Below, piece after piece: positions 1-8,445 of a DNA stretch of 35,903 nucleotides (position 1 is the first letter of the stretch; every line of letters starts with the position of its first letter). The notes under the pieces were generated by a model. It saw only the letters and a list, made by a program, of their open reading frames with translations. It was not told the origin of the DNA and did no database searches. The translations under genes and the position numbers were made by a program. The stretch lies in the NCBI GenBank assembly GCA_023433445.1, contig JAEZCS010000112.1, positions 1 through 35,903 of the forward strand, in the 5' to 3' direction. Origin of the DNA: Pseudomonadota bacterium (GTDB lineage: Bacteria; Pseudomonadota; Alphaproteobacteria; Sphingomonadales; Sphingomonadaceae).

Positions 1-228
1 CCGTGGCCCGGACGATGTCAGCAGCGAAAAGGGGTCTGCCTCTGCCGGTTGCTCGACAATCGTGCCCTCCAGCTTCAACAGCAGTGCGCCACTGCTTACG
101 CTGCGCACAGGCTTGGGAGACCAGGATAGGGCGGCGTAGAGCAGGCCGAAGAAGCCGAGCAGGAACAGCAGAACCAGCCCGTCCTTGATCGCGACCAGTA
201 TCCGCCAGACGCCCTTTACAAATGCCAA
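1..228 (-). CDS. sppA: Signal peptide peptidase SppA, N-terminal part (runs off left edge)
   Basis: The 76 visible codons read leftwards and begin MAFVKGVWRILVAIKDG, followed by a strong membrane helix (about residues 17-35) and then SSGALLLKLEGTIVEQPAEADP. This is the typical start of 67K-type SppA (protease IV), a membrane-anchored serine protease that degrades cleaved signal peptides. The catalytic Lys/Ser lie beyond the edge. The start is a TTG at 228-226: an in-frame TAA lies five codons upstream (243-241), no ATG occurs between, and a TAAGGAAG ribosome-binding site precedes it. It is divergent from gpmA. Assignment rests on the N-terminal pattern only. Confidence 0.82.
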   Translation of the reverse strand, partial: MAFVKGVWRILVAIKDGLVLLFLLGFFGLLYAALSWSPKPVRSVSSGALLLKLEGTIVEQPAEADPFSLLTSSGPR

Positions 229-305
229 TTCGCCGCTTCCTTATCCTTGCTTGCCCGAGCTATCCGATCGTTCCGTCCACTGCAATGTGGGACGGCAGTC
301 GGGGA

Positions 306-319
306 GCGCAAGCTTGCGC
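306..319. promoter_or_regulatory. 14-bp perfect palindrome between divergent sppA and gpmA
   Basis: GCGCAAGCTTGCGC is a perfect inverted repeat in the 151-bp gap between the sppA start (228) and the gpmA start (380). A second dyad, CCGTCC at 273-278 with GGACGG at 290-295, lies beside it. Either could be an operator or a transcript hairpin; no known regulator is recognised. Confidence 0.3.
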
Positions 320-379
320 CCGTCATTTCCGGCGTTATGGGAGGCGCCATCATCGCTCTTAGTGCAGGAGATGCGTTAC

Positions 380-1066
380 ATGCCCACCCTCGTTCTGATC
401 CGCCATGGCCAATCCGCCTGGAACTTGGAAAACCGCTTCACTGGCTGGTGGGATGTGGGCCTGACCGAAAAGGGCGTTGAGGAAGCGAAAGCCGCCGGTC
501 AGCTTATGTCGGCAAAAGGGCTCGACTTCGACCGCTGCTTCACTTCGGTCCAGACCCGCGCGATCAAGACGTTGAACCTTGCGCTTGAGGAAATGGGCCG
601 TCTCTGGCTTCCGGTTGAAAAGGACTGGCACCTGAATGAGCGCCATTATGGCGGGCTCACCGGCCTCGACAAGGCGGAAACGGCGGCGAAACATGGCGAC
701 GCGCAGGTGAAGATCTGGCGCCGCAGCTTCGACATTCCCCCGCCGGTGCTGGAGCCGGGCGGTGAATTCGACCTGTCGAAGGACCGCCGCTACGACGGCA
801 TCGCCATCCCATCGACGGAGTCCCTGAAGGACACTATTGCTCGCGTGCTGCCCTATTGGGAAAGCCGCATCGTGCCGGAACTGAAGGCTGGCAAGCGCGT
901 CCTCATTTCCGCCCACGGCAACTCACTCCGTGCGCTGGTAAAGCATCTGTCCGGCATTCCCGACGATGAGATCACCGAACTGGAAATCCCGACCGGCCAG
1001 CCCATCGTCTATGACCTGGCCGATGATCTGACGGCCAAGGACCGCTATTATCTGTCGGATCGTTGA
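380..1066 (+). CDS. gpmA: 2,3-bisphosphoglycerate-dependent phosphoglycerate mutase
   Basis: This cytosolic glycolytic and gluconeogenic enzyme interconverts 3- and 2-phosphoglycerate through a phosphohistidine. The protein has 228 residues, a little shorter than the E. coli enzyme. Visible motifs are RHGQSAWN at residues 8-15 (phospho-acceptor His9), ERHYGGLTG at 87-95 and SAHGNSLRALVKHL with His179, the set expected of the cofactor-dependent family. The ATG at 380 is preferred over the ATG at 371, because the GCAGGAG ribosome-binding site at 364-370 sits 9 nt before 380 but touches 371. It is followed by a possible terminator and then purE. Confidence 0.95.
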   Translation: MPTLVLIRHGQSAWNLENRFTGWWDVGLTEKGVEEAKAAGQLMSAKGLDFDRCFTSVQTRAIKTLNLALEEMGRLWLPVEKDWHLNERHYGGLTGLDKAETAAKHGDAQVKIWRRSFDIPPPVLEPGGEFDLSKDRRYDGIAIPSTESLKDTIARVLPYWESRIVPELKAGKRVLISAHGNSLRALVKHLSGIPDDEITELEIPTGQPIVYDLADDLTAKDRYYLSDR

Positions 1067-1085
1067 GCCGTCCAAATCCCGCATT

Positions 1086-1122
1086 GCCCCTTTCCGGTCC
1101 TGCCGCTAAGGGGCTTTGCTTT
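1086..1122 (+). terminator. Possible Rho-independent terminator after gpmA
   Basis: GCCCCTT (1086-1092) pairs with AAGGGGC (1108-1114) across a 15-nt loop and is followed by TTTGCTTT. The stem is GC-rich, but the loop is long and the U tract is interrupted, so this is moderate evidence that gpmA and purE are separate transcription units. Confidence 0.4.
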
Positions 1123-1148
1123 CCGCGCCATCAGGGGAAGTCAGGCGA

Positions 1149-1640
1149 ATGACCGGAGAGAGCGCCGCCAGCGTCGGCATTATCATGGGATCGCGATCCG
1201 ACTGGGAAACCATGCGCCATGCGGCCGAGACGCTAAGGGCGCTGGGCGTCCCGCATGAATGCAAGGTCGTGTCTGCTCACCGCACGCCGCAGCGCCTCTA
1301 TGATTATGCGACTGGCGCGGTGTCTCGTGGGCTAAAGGTCATCATCGCGGGGGCAGGGGGCGCGGCTCACCTTCCCGGTATGGCAGCATCGATGACGCGC
1401 CTGCCGGTCCTCGGTGTGCCCGTAGAATCAAAGGCGTTGAAGGGGATGGATTCCCTGCTGTCCATCGTCCAGATGCCCGGCGGCATTCCGGTCGGAACGC
1501 TCGCGATCGGCAAGCCTGGAGCGATCAACGCGGCGCTGCTCGCCGCGTCGATCCTCGCCACCACCGATGAGGAACTGGCCGAGCGGCTGGAGATGTGGCG
1601 CGAAAAGCAGACGAACGATGTCGCGGAGACGCCAGAATAA
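1149..1640 (+). CDS. purE: N5-carboxyaminoimidazole ribonucleotide mutase (PurE class I)
   Basis: PurE converts N5-CAIR to CAIR in de novo purine synthesis and works with the PurK product encoded directly downstream. The 163-residue protein shows the class I signatures IIMGSRSDWETM near the N-terminus, KVVSAHRTP, and the glycine-rich AGAGGAAHLPGM. The start ATG at 1149 has GGGGAAG about 8 nt upstream; the frame stays open back to 1116, but those extra codons do not resemble PurE. The stop codon (1638-1640) is one base before the purK ATG, so the two genes are almost certainly co-translated. Confidence 0.95.
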   Translation: MTGESAASVGIIMGSRSDWETMRHAAETLRALGVPHECKVVSAHRTPQRLYDYATGAVSRGLKVIIAGAGGAAHLPGMAASMTRLPVLGVPVESKALKGMDSLLSIVQMPGGIPVGTLAIGKPGAINAALLAASILATTDEELAERLEMWREKQTNDVAETPE

Positions 1641-1641
1641 G

Positions 1642-2712
1642 ATGACGACTATCGCGCCCGGTTCCACCATCGGCATCCTTGGCGGCGGCCAGCTTGGTCG
1701 CATGATCGCGATCGCCGCCGCGCAGCTTGGCTATCGCACCCATATCTATGCGCCGGAAGAAAGCGGCCCCGCCGCAGATGTGTCCCGCTCTTGGACGCGT
1801 GGCGCTTACGAGGACGCTCCCACGCTGTCCGCCTTCGCCGACAGCGTCGACGTCGTCACTTACGAGTTCGAAAATATCGATCCCTCCGCCGTCGAGGTGC
1901 TTTCCAATCACGGCCTCGTCCGCCCGGGCGCCTACGCCCTGCGCGTGGCGCAGGACCGGCTCGCCGAAAAGAATTTCGTCCGCGACCTTGGCGGCCTGAC
2001 TGCGCCTTTCGCTTCGGTAGAAAGTCTCGATGATCTGCATCAGGCGATCACCAAGGTCGGCAATCGCTCGATCCTGAAGACCAATCGCATGGGCTATGAC
2101 GGCAAGGGGCAGGCGCGCCTCAACGGCTCCGAAGATGCTCCCGCGGCCTGGGATGCCATCGGCCAGCAAAGCGCCATCCTGGAAGGATTCGTGACCTTCG
2201 AGGAGGAGTTCTCCGTTATACTGGTTCGCGGTGCGGATGGCGAAGTTCGCTTCTGGGACTCGCCCGCCAACGTCCATGTCGACGGTATTCTTTCCACCTC
2301 CACCGCGCCCGCTGGCTCTCGCATAGAAGCGCAGGTCGATGCAGCGCGTACCCTGGCCGCACAGGTCGCCGAAGCGCTCGGCTATGTCGGCGTCCTGACG
2401 CTCGAGTTTTTCGCCAGCGCCGATGGCCCGGTCTTCAACGAGATGGCTCCCCGCGTTCACAATAGCGGCCACTGGACGATCGAAGGCGCCGTCACCAGCC
2501 AGTTCGAAAATCATGTCCGCGCCATTTGCGGCCTGCCATTGGGCGACACCAGGCTCGCAGCGCAACGGGTCGAGATGCACAACCTCATCGGTGAGGAAGC
2601 CGATGTCTGGCAGGCGATCCTGTCCGATCCCTCCGCTCATCTGCATCTCTACGGCAAGCATGAAGCCCGTCCGGGCCGCAAGATGGGTCACGTCACCCGG
2701 CTGACCCTGTGA
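1642..2712 (+). CDS. purK: N5-carboxyaminoimidazole ribonucleotide synthase (PurK)
   Basis: PurK is an ATP-grasp enzyme that carboxylates AIR to N5-CAIR, the substrate of PurE. The 356-residue protein begins with the nucleotide-binding GILGGGQLGRM motif. It continues with the ATP-grasp core (FVTFEEEFSVILVRG and LTLEFFASADG) and ends with the family signature NEMAPRVHNSGHWTIEGA. The start ATG at 1642 lies one base after the purE stop. The stop TGA overlaps the GTG start of folA (GTGA at 2709-2712), so purE, purK and folA form a tight translational unit. Confidence 0.95.
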   Translation: MTTIAPGSTIGILGGGQLGRMIAIAAAQLGYRTHIYAPEESGPAADVSRSWTRGAYEDAPTLSAFADSVDVVTYEFENIDPSAVEVLSNHGLVRPGAYALRVAQDRLAEKNFVRDLGGLTAPFASVESLDDLHQAITKVGNRSILKTNRMGYDGKGQARLNGSEDAPAAWDAIGQQSAILEGFVTFEEEFSVILVRGADGEVRFWDSPANVHVDGILSTSTAPAGSRIEAQVDAARTLAAQVAEALGYVGVLTLEFFASADGPVFNEMAPRVHNSGHWTIEGAVTSQFENHVRAICGLPLGDTRLAAQRVEMHNLIGEEADVWQAILSDPSAHLHLYGKHEARPGRKMGHVTRLTL

Positions 2713-3209
2713 TCGACGGCCAGGAAGTCGTCCTCGTCCTCGCCCGCGCCGACAATGGCGTGATCGGCAAGGATGGCGGGCTCCCCTGGCGACTGCCCGC
2801 CGATCTCAAGCATTTCAAGGCGCTGACCCTCGGTCACCCGATGATCATGGGACGGAAGACCTTCGACAGCCTCCCCGGCCTGCTGCCCGGCCGCCGTCAC
2901 ATCGTTCTCACCCGCGACACCGGCTGGAGCGGGGAGGGGGCGGAGGTCGCCCATGACGTCGCGGCCGCCCTGCGACTGGCGGGCGCCCCTACCGCCATGG
3001 TGATCGGCGGGGCGGAAATCCACCATCTGTTTTTGCCGACAGCCAATCGTATTGAGCTGACCGAAGTGCATATCGAAGCGTCTGGCGACGCTGCGATCCC
3101 CTATCCCGACGCCGCACAATGGCAGGAAACCGCTCGCACCGATCATCCGGCGGAGGGTGGCAATCCGGCCTACAGCTTCGTCACGTTCCGCCGCTGCGCT
3201 GCGCCATGA
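2709..3209 (+). CDS. folA: Dihydrofolate reductase
   Basis: The 166-residue protein carries standard DHFR motifs: the Met20-loop region NGVIGKDGGLPWRLPADLKHF with the acidic residue of the LPADLK helix, the NADPH-binding MIMGRKTFDSLP, and VIGGAEI. It reduces dihydrofolate to tetrahydrofolate and so supplies one-carbon units to the purine genes beside it. The start is a GTG (2709) that overlaps the purK stop, in a GTGA arrangement typical of translational coupling; no ATG nearby gives an intact N-terminus. Confidence 0.93.
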   Translation: MIDGQEVVLVLARADNGVIGKDGGLPWRLPADLKHFKALTLGHPMIMGRKTFDSLPGLLPGRRHIVLTRDTGWSGEGAEVAHDVAAALRLAGAPTAMVIGGAEIHHLFLPTANRIELTEVHIEASGDAAIPYPDAAQWQETARTDHPAEGGNPAYSFVTFRRCAAP

Positions 3210-3252
3210 TGTCGCATTGCCAGCGCCCTGCCACCTCCCTATAGCCACCGCC

Positions 3253-4194
3253 ATGGAGCGGCTTGAAAGCGGCGTCCCGATCCCTGCCCATCTGCGCGGG
3301 AGCATCATGGCGCTGGGCAATTTTGACGGATTTCACCTCGGTCATCAGGCGGTCGTCGGTCGCGCGGTGGAGCGCGCCCGTGCGGAGGGGCGTCCCGTCA
3401 TCGTCGCGACGTTCGATCCGCACCCCATGCGCCTGTTCCGGCCTGACACGCCCTGGTTTCGCCTGACGTCACTCGATCAGCGGCAGGCATTGTTCGCCGC
3501 CGCCGGGGCGGATGCGATGTTGGTATTCGCCTTCACGCGCCAACTGGCCGCATTGGACCCGGCGCAATTCGTCGAACTGCTGGTCGAGGGGATGGGCGTC
3601 GCGGGCGTCGTCACGGGGCAGGATTTCACCTTCGGAAAGGGGCGTAGCGGCACCGTTGCTACGTTGGCCCAGCTCGGCGCAGCCCGCGGCATGAGCGCTG
3701 AAGCGGTGGCGCCCGTCACTGATGAAAAGGATGAAGTCGTCTCCTCCAGCCGCATCCGGGCTGCCCTGAGGGCGGGGAAGTGCGCCGAGGCGACCCGCCT
3801 GCTGACCCGGCCCTTTGCCATCCAGGGCATCGTCCAACATGGTGACAAGCTGGGCCGCACGATCGGCTTTCCCACCGCTAATATCGACTTGGGGCACTAT
3901 CTTCGCCCTGCCTACGGCATCTACGCCGTGCGCGGGATTCTACCGGACGGGCGCGTGCTGGACGGCGCGGCTAATCTGGGCGTGCGTCCCAGCTTCAACC
4001 CGCCCAAGGAATTGCTGGAGCCGCATTTCTTCGACTTTGCCGAAAGCCTCTACGATCAGTGCATCGAAGTGCAGTTGATCGAATATCTGCGCCCTGAAGC
4101 GAAATATGATGGGCTGGAGGCGTTGACCGCGCAGATTGCCAGGGACTGCGATGCGGCGCGGCAAATCCTTGCGGGAATGCCTCGCCTCGCCTAA
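3253..4194 (+). CDS. ribF: Bifunctional riboflavin kinase / FAD synthetase
   Basis: The protein of 313 residues makes FMN from riboflavin and then FAD. The N-terminal FAD synthetase domain shows MALGNFDGFHLGHQAVV (nucleotidyltransferase HxGH-type motif) and ATFDPHP. The C-terminal riboflavin kinase domain shows HGDKLGRTIGFPTANI and a GIYAV strand. ATG at 3253 was chosen because MERLESGVPIPAHLRG is the usual beginning in this family. The frame is open upstream into folA, but those residues are not RibF-like. No strong Shine-Dalgarno is visible. Its position between folA and ileS is a common alphaproteobacterial order. Confidence 0.94.
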   Translation: MERLESGVPIPAHLRGSIMALGNFDGFHLGHQAVVGRAVERARAEGRPVIVATFDPHPMRLFRPDTPWFRLTSLDQRQALFAAAGADAMLVFAFTRQLAALDPAQFVELLVEGMGVAGVVTGQDFTFGKGRSGTVATLAQLGAARGMSAEAVAPVTDEKDEVVSSSRIRAALRAGKCAEATRLLTRPFAIQGIVQHGDKLGRTIGFPTANIDLGHYLRPAYGIYAVRGILPDGRVLDGAANLGVRPSFNPPKELLEPHFFDFAESLYDQCIEVQLIEYLRPEAKYDGLEALTAQIARDCDAARQILAGMPRLA

Positions 4195-4239
4195 TGCCGC
4201 GCGGATATTCCAGCATATAGCTTAACCGCGCGGACCTCC

Positions 4240-7074
4240 ATGACCGACCAGCCTGACTATAAAAGCACCGTTTTCCTTCCCGTAACCGACTTCCCCATGA
4301 AGGCAGGTCTGGCGCAGAAGGAACCGGCGATCCTGGCGCGCTGGGAAGAGATGGACCTCTACGGCAAGCTCCGCGAGCGCCGGAAGGGTCGCGAACGCTT
4401 CATCCTCCATGATGGCCCGCCCTACGCCAATGGCGACATCCATATGGGCCATGCGATGAACAAGGTGCTGAAGGACATCATCGTCCGCAGCCAGTCGCTG
4501 CTCGGCAAGGATGCGCCCTATGTGCCGGGCTGGGATTGCCACGGCCTTCCGATCGAATGGAAGATCGAGGAGGAATATCGCAAGAAGAAGCAGAATAAGG
4601 ACGAGGTTCCCGCGCAGGAGTTCCGCGCCCAGTGCCGCGCCTATGCGGACAAGTGGGTCGGCGTGCAGAAGGAGCAGTTCAAGCGCCTTGGCGTCATGGG
4701 TGATTGGGACGATCCCTATCTCACCATGAAGTTCGACGCTGAAGCTACCATCGTGTCTGAACTTCTGAAGTTCGCTGAAAGCGGCCAGCTTTATCGCGGG
4801 GCGAAGCCCGTCATGTGGTCTCCGGTCGAAAAGACCGCGCTGGCCGAGGCTGAGGTCGAATATGAGGACATCGTCTCGACCCAGATCGACGTGGCGTTCG
4901 AGATTGTCGAAGCGCCCAACGCGCCGGAACTGGTCGGCGCGCATGCGGTAATCTGGACGACGACGCCCTGGACGATCCCGGTCAATCAGGCTTTGGCCTA
5001 TGGGCCGGAGGTCGACTATGTGCTCCTGGAAGGCGAGGGGCGGAAGTTTATCATCGCCGAAGCCCTGATCGGCGCGTTCAAGGAACGCTCGGGCCTCGTC
5101 CACGCCCAGCCGCACAAGCATTTCAGGGGCGCTGACCTCGCGGGGGCCATCGCCCGCCACCCGATGCACGCCCTCGGCGGCTTCTTCGCCAAGCCGCGCC
5201 CGTTCCTCGCGGGCGATTTCGTCACCACTGATGCGGGCACCGGCCTTGTCCACATGGCGCCCGATCATGGCGAGGATGACTTCGCGCTGTGCAAGGCGAA
5301 CGGCATCAACCCGGTGTTCGCCGTCGAGAATGACGGGAAATATCGGGAGGACTGGCTCTGGCTCGGCGGCCAGGGATCGGTCATCAATCCCAAGTTCGTC
5401 AGCAAGGACGGCCCGATCTGCACCGACCTGCGGGAAGCGGGCGGACTGCTCGCCGCCTCCGACGATTTCAAGCACAGCTATCCCCATAGCTGGCGCTCCA
5501 AGGCGAAGATCATCTTCCGCTGCACCCCGCAATGGTTCATCCCCATGGATCGCCCGATCAGCGACGGCATCATCCCGCGCTGTGCCGAAGAAGAAGCGAT
5601 CCTGTCGCGTCATAGTAGCGACGCGACCCTGCGCGGCACCGCGCTCGACGCCATCGAGAACACCCGCTGGGTTCCTGAACGCTCGATCAACCGTATCCGC
5701 TCGATGGTGGAGGGGCGCCCCGATTGGGTGATCAGCCGCCAGCGGGCCTGGGGCGTCCCCATTGCCCTCTATGTTCATCGCAAGACCGGCGAATATCTCG
5801 TTGATAAAGCAGTTAATGCTCGCATCATCGAAGCGTTCAAGGGTGCAGGTGCGGATGCCTGGTTTGGCGCGGATCATCAGGCGCTGCTCGGCCCCGATTA
5901 CGACCTCAATGACTATGAGGTCGTGAACGACATTCTCGACGTCTGGTTCGACAGCGGCTCGACCCACAGCTTCGTGGTGGAAGGCCGCTATGGCGAGGGC
6001 GTGCGCGCCGACCTCTATCTCGAAGGCTCCGACCAGCATCGTGGCTGGTTCCAGTCCTCACTTCTGGAAAGCAGCGGCACCCGTGGCCGCGCGCCCTATG
6101 ACGCCGTTCTGACCCATGGCTTCGCGCTCGACGGGCAGGGACGCAAAATGTCGATGAGCCTTGGCAATGTCGTCGATCCGCTGAAGGTCATCGCGGAGTC
6201 CGGCTCCGACATCCTGCGGGTATGGGTCGCCAGCACCGACTATTTTGACGACGTCCGCATCGGTAAGGAAGTGCTCGCTGGCTCCTCTGATGCCTATCGA
6301 AAACTCCGCAATACTTTCCGTTACTTGCTGGGCGCTCTTTCCGATTTTTCGGAAGAGGAAAGGCTTCCCGTCAACGAGATGCCGGAGCTGGAGCGCTACA
6401 TGCTCCATCGGCTCGCAAAGCTGGACGCCGAGCTCAAGGCGGTCGTCGACAAGAGCGCCGACAGCGAAAACTGGCTGGAATTCAGCCGCTACACCCGCGC
6501 GCTGTTTGACTTCGCCAACAGCGACCTGTCGGCCTTCTTCTTCGACATCCGCAAGGATTGTCTCTATTGCGACGCAAAGAGCGACCCTAAGCGCCGCGCC
6601 TACCGCACTGTGCTGGACACGCTCTTTCATGCTTTGGTTCGATACGCCGCGCCGATCATTCCCTTCACGGCTGAGGAAGTGTGGCAAAGTCGCTACGCAA
6701 ACATCGAGGAAAGCGTCCATTTTCTCGAATGGCCGGAAGTCGACGCCGCATGGCTCAACCAGCATCTGGATGACAAATGGACCGAGATCCGCAACCAGCG
6801 CGATCAGGTCAACGAGGCCATCGAACCGCTCCGCCGCGAAAAAGTCATCCGCTCCAGCCTGGAGGCCGATGTCACCATGGGCGTGACGGTGCCCAGCGAC
6901 GATGTGAACTTCGCCGAAATCGCCATTGTCGCTCGCATCGAAACGGGTGTCGGAGACGGCATCAACGTCAAGCCCAGCGAGTGGCACAAATGCGGCCGTT
7001 GCTGGCGTCTCCTGCCGGAAGTCGAGGAAGACGGCACCCTATGCAATCGTTGCGACGAAGTGCTGGCGAATTAA
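4240..7074 (+). CDS. ileS: Isoleucyl-tRNA synthetase
   Basis: This class I aminoacyl-tRNA synthetase of 944 residues charges tRNA-Ile. The HIGH motif appears as HMGH at residues 68-71 in PYANGDIHMGHAMNK. The KMSKS loop is KMSMS at 636-640. The editing (CP1) domain contains WTTTPWTIP, and WFDSGSTHS precedes the KMSKS loop. A C-terminal zinc site is formed by Cys918, Cys921, Cys935 and Cys938, as in the bacterial-type enzyme. The ATG at 4240 follows ribF by 45 bp with only a weak ribosome-binding site. Confidence 0.97.
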   Translation: MTDQPDYKSTVFLPVTDFPMKAGLAQKEPAILARWEEMDLYGKLRERRKGRERFILHDGPPYANGDIHMGHAMNKVLKDIIVRSQSLLGKDAPYVPGWDCHGLPIEWKIEEEYRKKKQNKDEVPAQEFRAQCRAYADKWVGVQKEQFKRLGVMGDWDDPYLTMKFDAEATIVSELLKFAESGQLYRGAKPVMWSPVEKTALAEAEVEYEDIVSTQIDVAFEIVEAPNAPELVGAHAVIWTTTPWTIPVNQALAYGPEVDYVLLEGEGRKFIIAEALIGAFKERSGLVHAQPHKHFRGADLAGAIARHPMHALGGFFAKPRPFLAGDFVTTDAGTGLVHMAPDHGEDDFALCKANGINPVFAVENDGKYREDWLWLGGQGSVINPKFVSKDGPICTDLREAGGLLAASDDFKHSYPHSWRSKAKIIFRCTPQWFIPMDRPISDGIIPRCAEEEAILSRHSSDATLRGTALDAIENTRWVPERSINRIRSMVEGRPDWVISRQRAWGVPIALYVHRKTGEYLVDKAVNARIIEAFKGAGADAWFGADHQALLGPDYDLNDYEVVNDILDVWFDSGSTHSFVVEGRYGEGVRADLYLEGSDQHRGWFQSSLLESSGTRGRAPYDAVLTHGFALDGQGRKMSMSLGNVVDPLKVIAESGSDILRVWVASTDYFDDVRIGKEVLAGSSDAYRKLRNTFRYLLGALSDFSEEERLPVNEMPELERYMLHRLAKLDAELKAVVDKSADSENWLEFSRYTRALFDFANSDLSAFFFDIRKDCLYCDAKSDPKRRAYRTVLDTLFHALVRYAAPIIPFTAEEVWQSRYANIEESVHFLEWPEVDAAWLNQHLDDKWTEIRNQRDQVNEAIEPLRREKVIRSSLEADVTMGVTVPSDDVNFAEIAIVARIETGVGDGINVKPSEWHKCGRCWRLLPEVEEDGTLCNRCDEVLAN

Positions 7075-7216
7075 AAACTTCCTGTCCTACAAGCTCAGGC
7101 TTCGGCTATAGCCGACGGCGTGCCGCTTGGCAGAAAACAAACCGGATAATGATGGCGCTCTTCAGGAATATGCTCGTGTCACCTTCATCTCGCAATACGC
7201 ATGTGGTGCGTCGCTG

Positions 7217-7729
7217 ATGGCAGCTGTCAATCACCGCCCGCTCGGTCTCACGGTCGCGATCGTCACGCTGGCGCTGGACCAACTCATCAAATATACCGTC
7301 ACCTATCCGCTAGCGCTGAAAAGCCGGATGGATGAAGGCATCGAACTGTTGCCGATCTTCCGCCTGCGTTGGCTGGAAAATCGTGGCGTTTCGATGGGCT
7401 TTCTTCATGCCGATACCGACATGATGCGCTGGCTGCTGGTCGGCATGACGATCTTGATCGCAACTTTTGTGGGCGTCTGGATGTGGCGCGAAAAGGCGCG
7501 GCAGGATGTCGCCGCGCTCGGCCTGGTGCTTGGCGGTGCCATCGGGAACATAGTTGACCGTATCCGGCTCGGCTATGTCATCGACTATGCCGATCTGCAC
7601 TTTGGCGAATGGCGGCCTTTCCTCATATTCAACCTGGCCGACGCCGCCATAACGATCGGCGTGTTGATCCTGCTTGCACGGGCGTTGCTGCTGCGCGAGA
7701 AGAGCGCAAAGACGGAGTCACTGAACTGA
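7217..7729 (+). CDS. lspA: Lipoprotein signal peptidase (signal peptidase II)
   Basis: LspA is an inner-membrane aspartic protease that cleaves prolipoproteins after diacylglyceryl modification. The 170-residue protein has four hydrophobic segments and both catalytic aspartates: Asp114 in GNIVDR and Asp142 in FNLADAA. The ATG at 7217 gives the standard N-terminus; the frame is open further upstream without family resemblance. The stop overlaps the next gene's ATG by one base, and that next gene encodes a lipoprotein, a plausible LspA substrate. Confidence 0.95.
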   Translation: MAAVNHRPLGLTVAIVTLALDQLIKYTVTYPLALKSRMDEGIELLPIFRLRWLENRGVSMGFLHADTDMMRWLLVGMTILIATFVGVWMWREKARQDVAALGLVLGGAIGNIVDRIRLGYVIDYADLHFGEWRPFLIFNLADAAITIGVLILLARALLLREKSAKTESLN

Positions 7730-8142
7730 TGCGTAAATTGATCCTCGCCGCTGGCCTCATTTCCATGCTGTCCGCTTGCGGCGGCGGCGGCGGCCTGTTC
7801 AATCGGGACCGTCCAGACGAATTCGCCGTTTCGCGCCAGGCGCCGCTGGTGATCCCGCCTGATTATGCTCTGGTTCCGCCCGCGCCGGGCACCCCGGCAG
7901 CGGCGTCGGTCGATTCCAGCCGTGCGGCCATGGAGACCATGTTTGGTGGCCCGGCCCAGCGTAGCGCGGCGGAAAGCGCGGCGTTGAGCGAAGCCGGGCG
8001 CGCCAATGCGGCGGCAGGTATCCGATCGTCCGTCGGCGATCCGGGGACGGAAGTTGTCGACAAGGGTGCCGCGACCCGCGAAATCATCGCTGCGCCAGAG
8101 GGTGACGGGCAAGATGCCCGTGCCGCGATTCCTCAGCAGTAA
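7729..8142 (+). CDS. Small DUF3035-type lipoprotein
   Basis: The 137-residue product starts MRKLILAAGLISMLSAC, a lipoprotein signal with lipobox LSAC and acylation site Cys17. A glycine run follows, then LFNRDRPDEFAVSRQAPLVIPPDYALVPP. The DEFxVxRxAPLxxPPxxxLP style is characteristic of DUF3035, a family of alphaproteobacterial lipoproteins linked in annotation to outer-membrane assembly; that role is not demonstrated here. The rest is Ala/Gly/Pro-rich and low in complexity. The ATG overlaps the lspA stop by one base, with GGAG about 12 nt upstream. Confidence 0.85.
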   Translation: MRKLILAAGLISMLSACGGGGGLFNRDRPDEFAVSRQAPLVIPPDYALVPPAPGTPAAASVDSSRAAMETMFGGPAQRSAAESAALSEAGRANAAAGIRSSVGDPGTEVVDKGAATREIIAAPEGDGQDARAAIPQQ

Positions 8143-8188
8143 GCGGTTTGGGTTTAGGGCGGGCTCTCGGCAAACAGCTTGAGCCTGC

Positions 8189-8415
8189 CTAACGCATCAT
8201 CCAGCTCAGCTGAGACTTAGCAAGCCAGTCATTCGCTTCTGCGACCGTCTTTGGCTTCAAGACGAATAGGATTTCGCGGCCTCGGCTGGTTCTGCTGACC
8301 AAGTCGGCTGCTGCTGTAAAACATCCAGATGCTTGGCCACGGCTTCGCGGCTCATGGGCAGATCCGCGCCCAGTCGCGCGATAGATTGCTCCTTCGACGC
8401 CTCTTGTGAATAGGG
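8189..8415 (-). pseudogene. Decayed ArsR-family transcriptional regulator (C-terminal remnant, frameshifted)
   Basis: On the minus strand one frame encodes SIARLGADLPMSREAVAKHLDVLQQ, the recognition-helix region of ArsR winged-helix regulators, and then runs to a stop. A neighbouring frame continues with ADLVSRTSRGREILFVLKP and a tail ending AKSQLSWMMR, the normal wing and C-terminal part. The frames switch in a CAGCAGCAG run near 8306-8317. The N-terminal third of the family is missing. The remnant starts about 30 bp after the dxs stop and fills most of the 8143-8445 gap. Confidence 0.7.
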
Positions 8416-8445
8416 CACGCATATAAGCAACCATAGCGCTGCGGG

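Noticed and set aside
359..916. Long open frame on the minus strand opposite gpmA
   Set aside because: It lies entirely opposite a well-defined phosphoglycerate mutase gene; GC-rich codon bias opens antisense frames, and the translation resembles no protein family.
1525..2691. 388-codon open frame on the minus strand opposite purK
   Set aside because: The purK frame has all family motifs; the antisense product is compositionally biased and unrecognisable.
4222..6039. 605-codon open frame on the minus strand opposite ileS
   Set aside because: It is the antisense shadow of isoleucyl-tRNA synthetase: GC-rich codons keep it open. It has no domain and no ribosome-binding site.
8304..8320. Programmed frameshift in the ArsR-like sequence
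   Set aside because: There is no slippery heptamer or stimulatory structure and the N-terminal domain is missing as well, so decay (or a sequencing indel) is the simpler reading.
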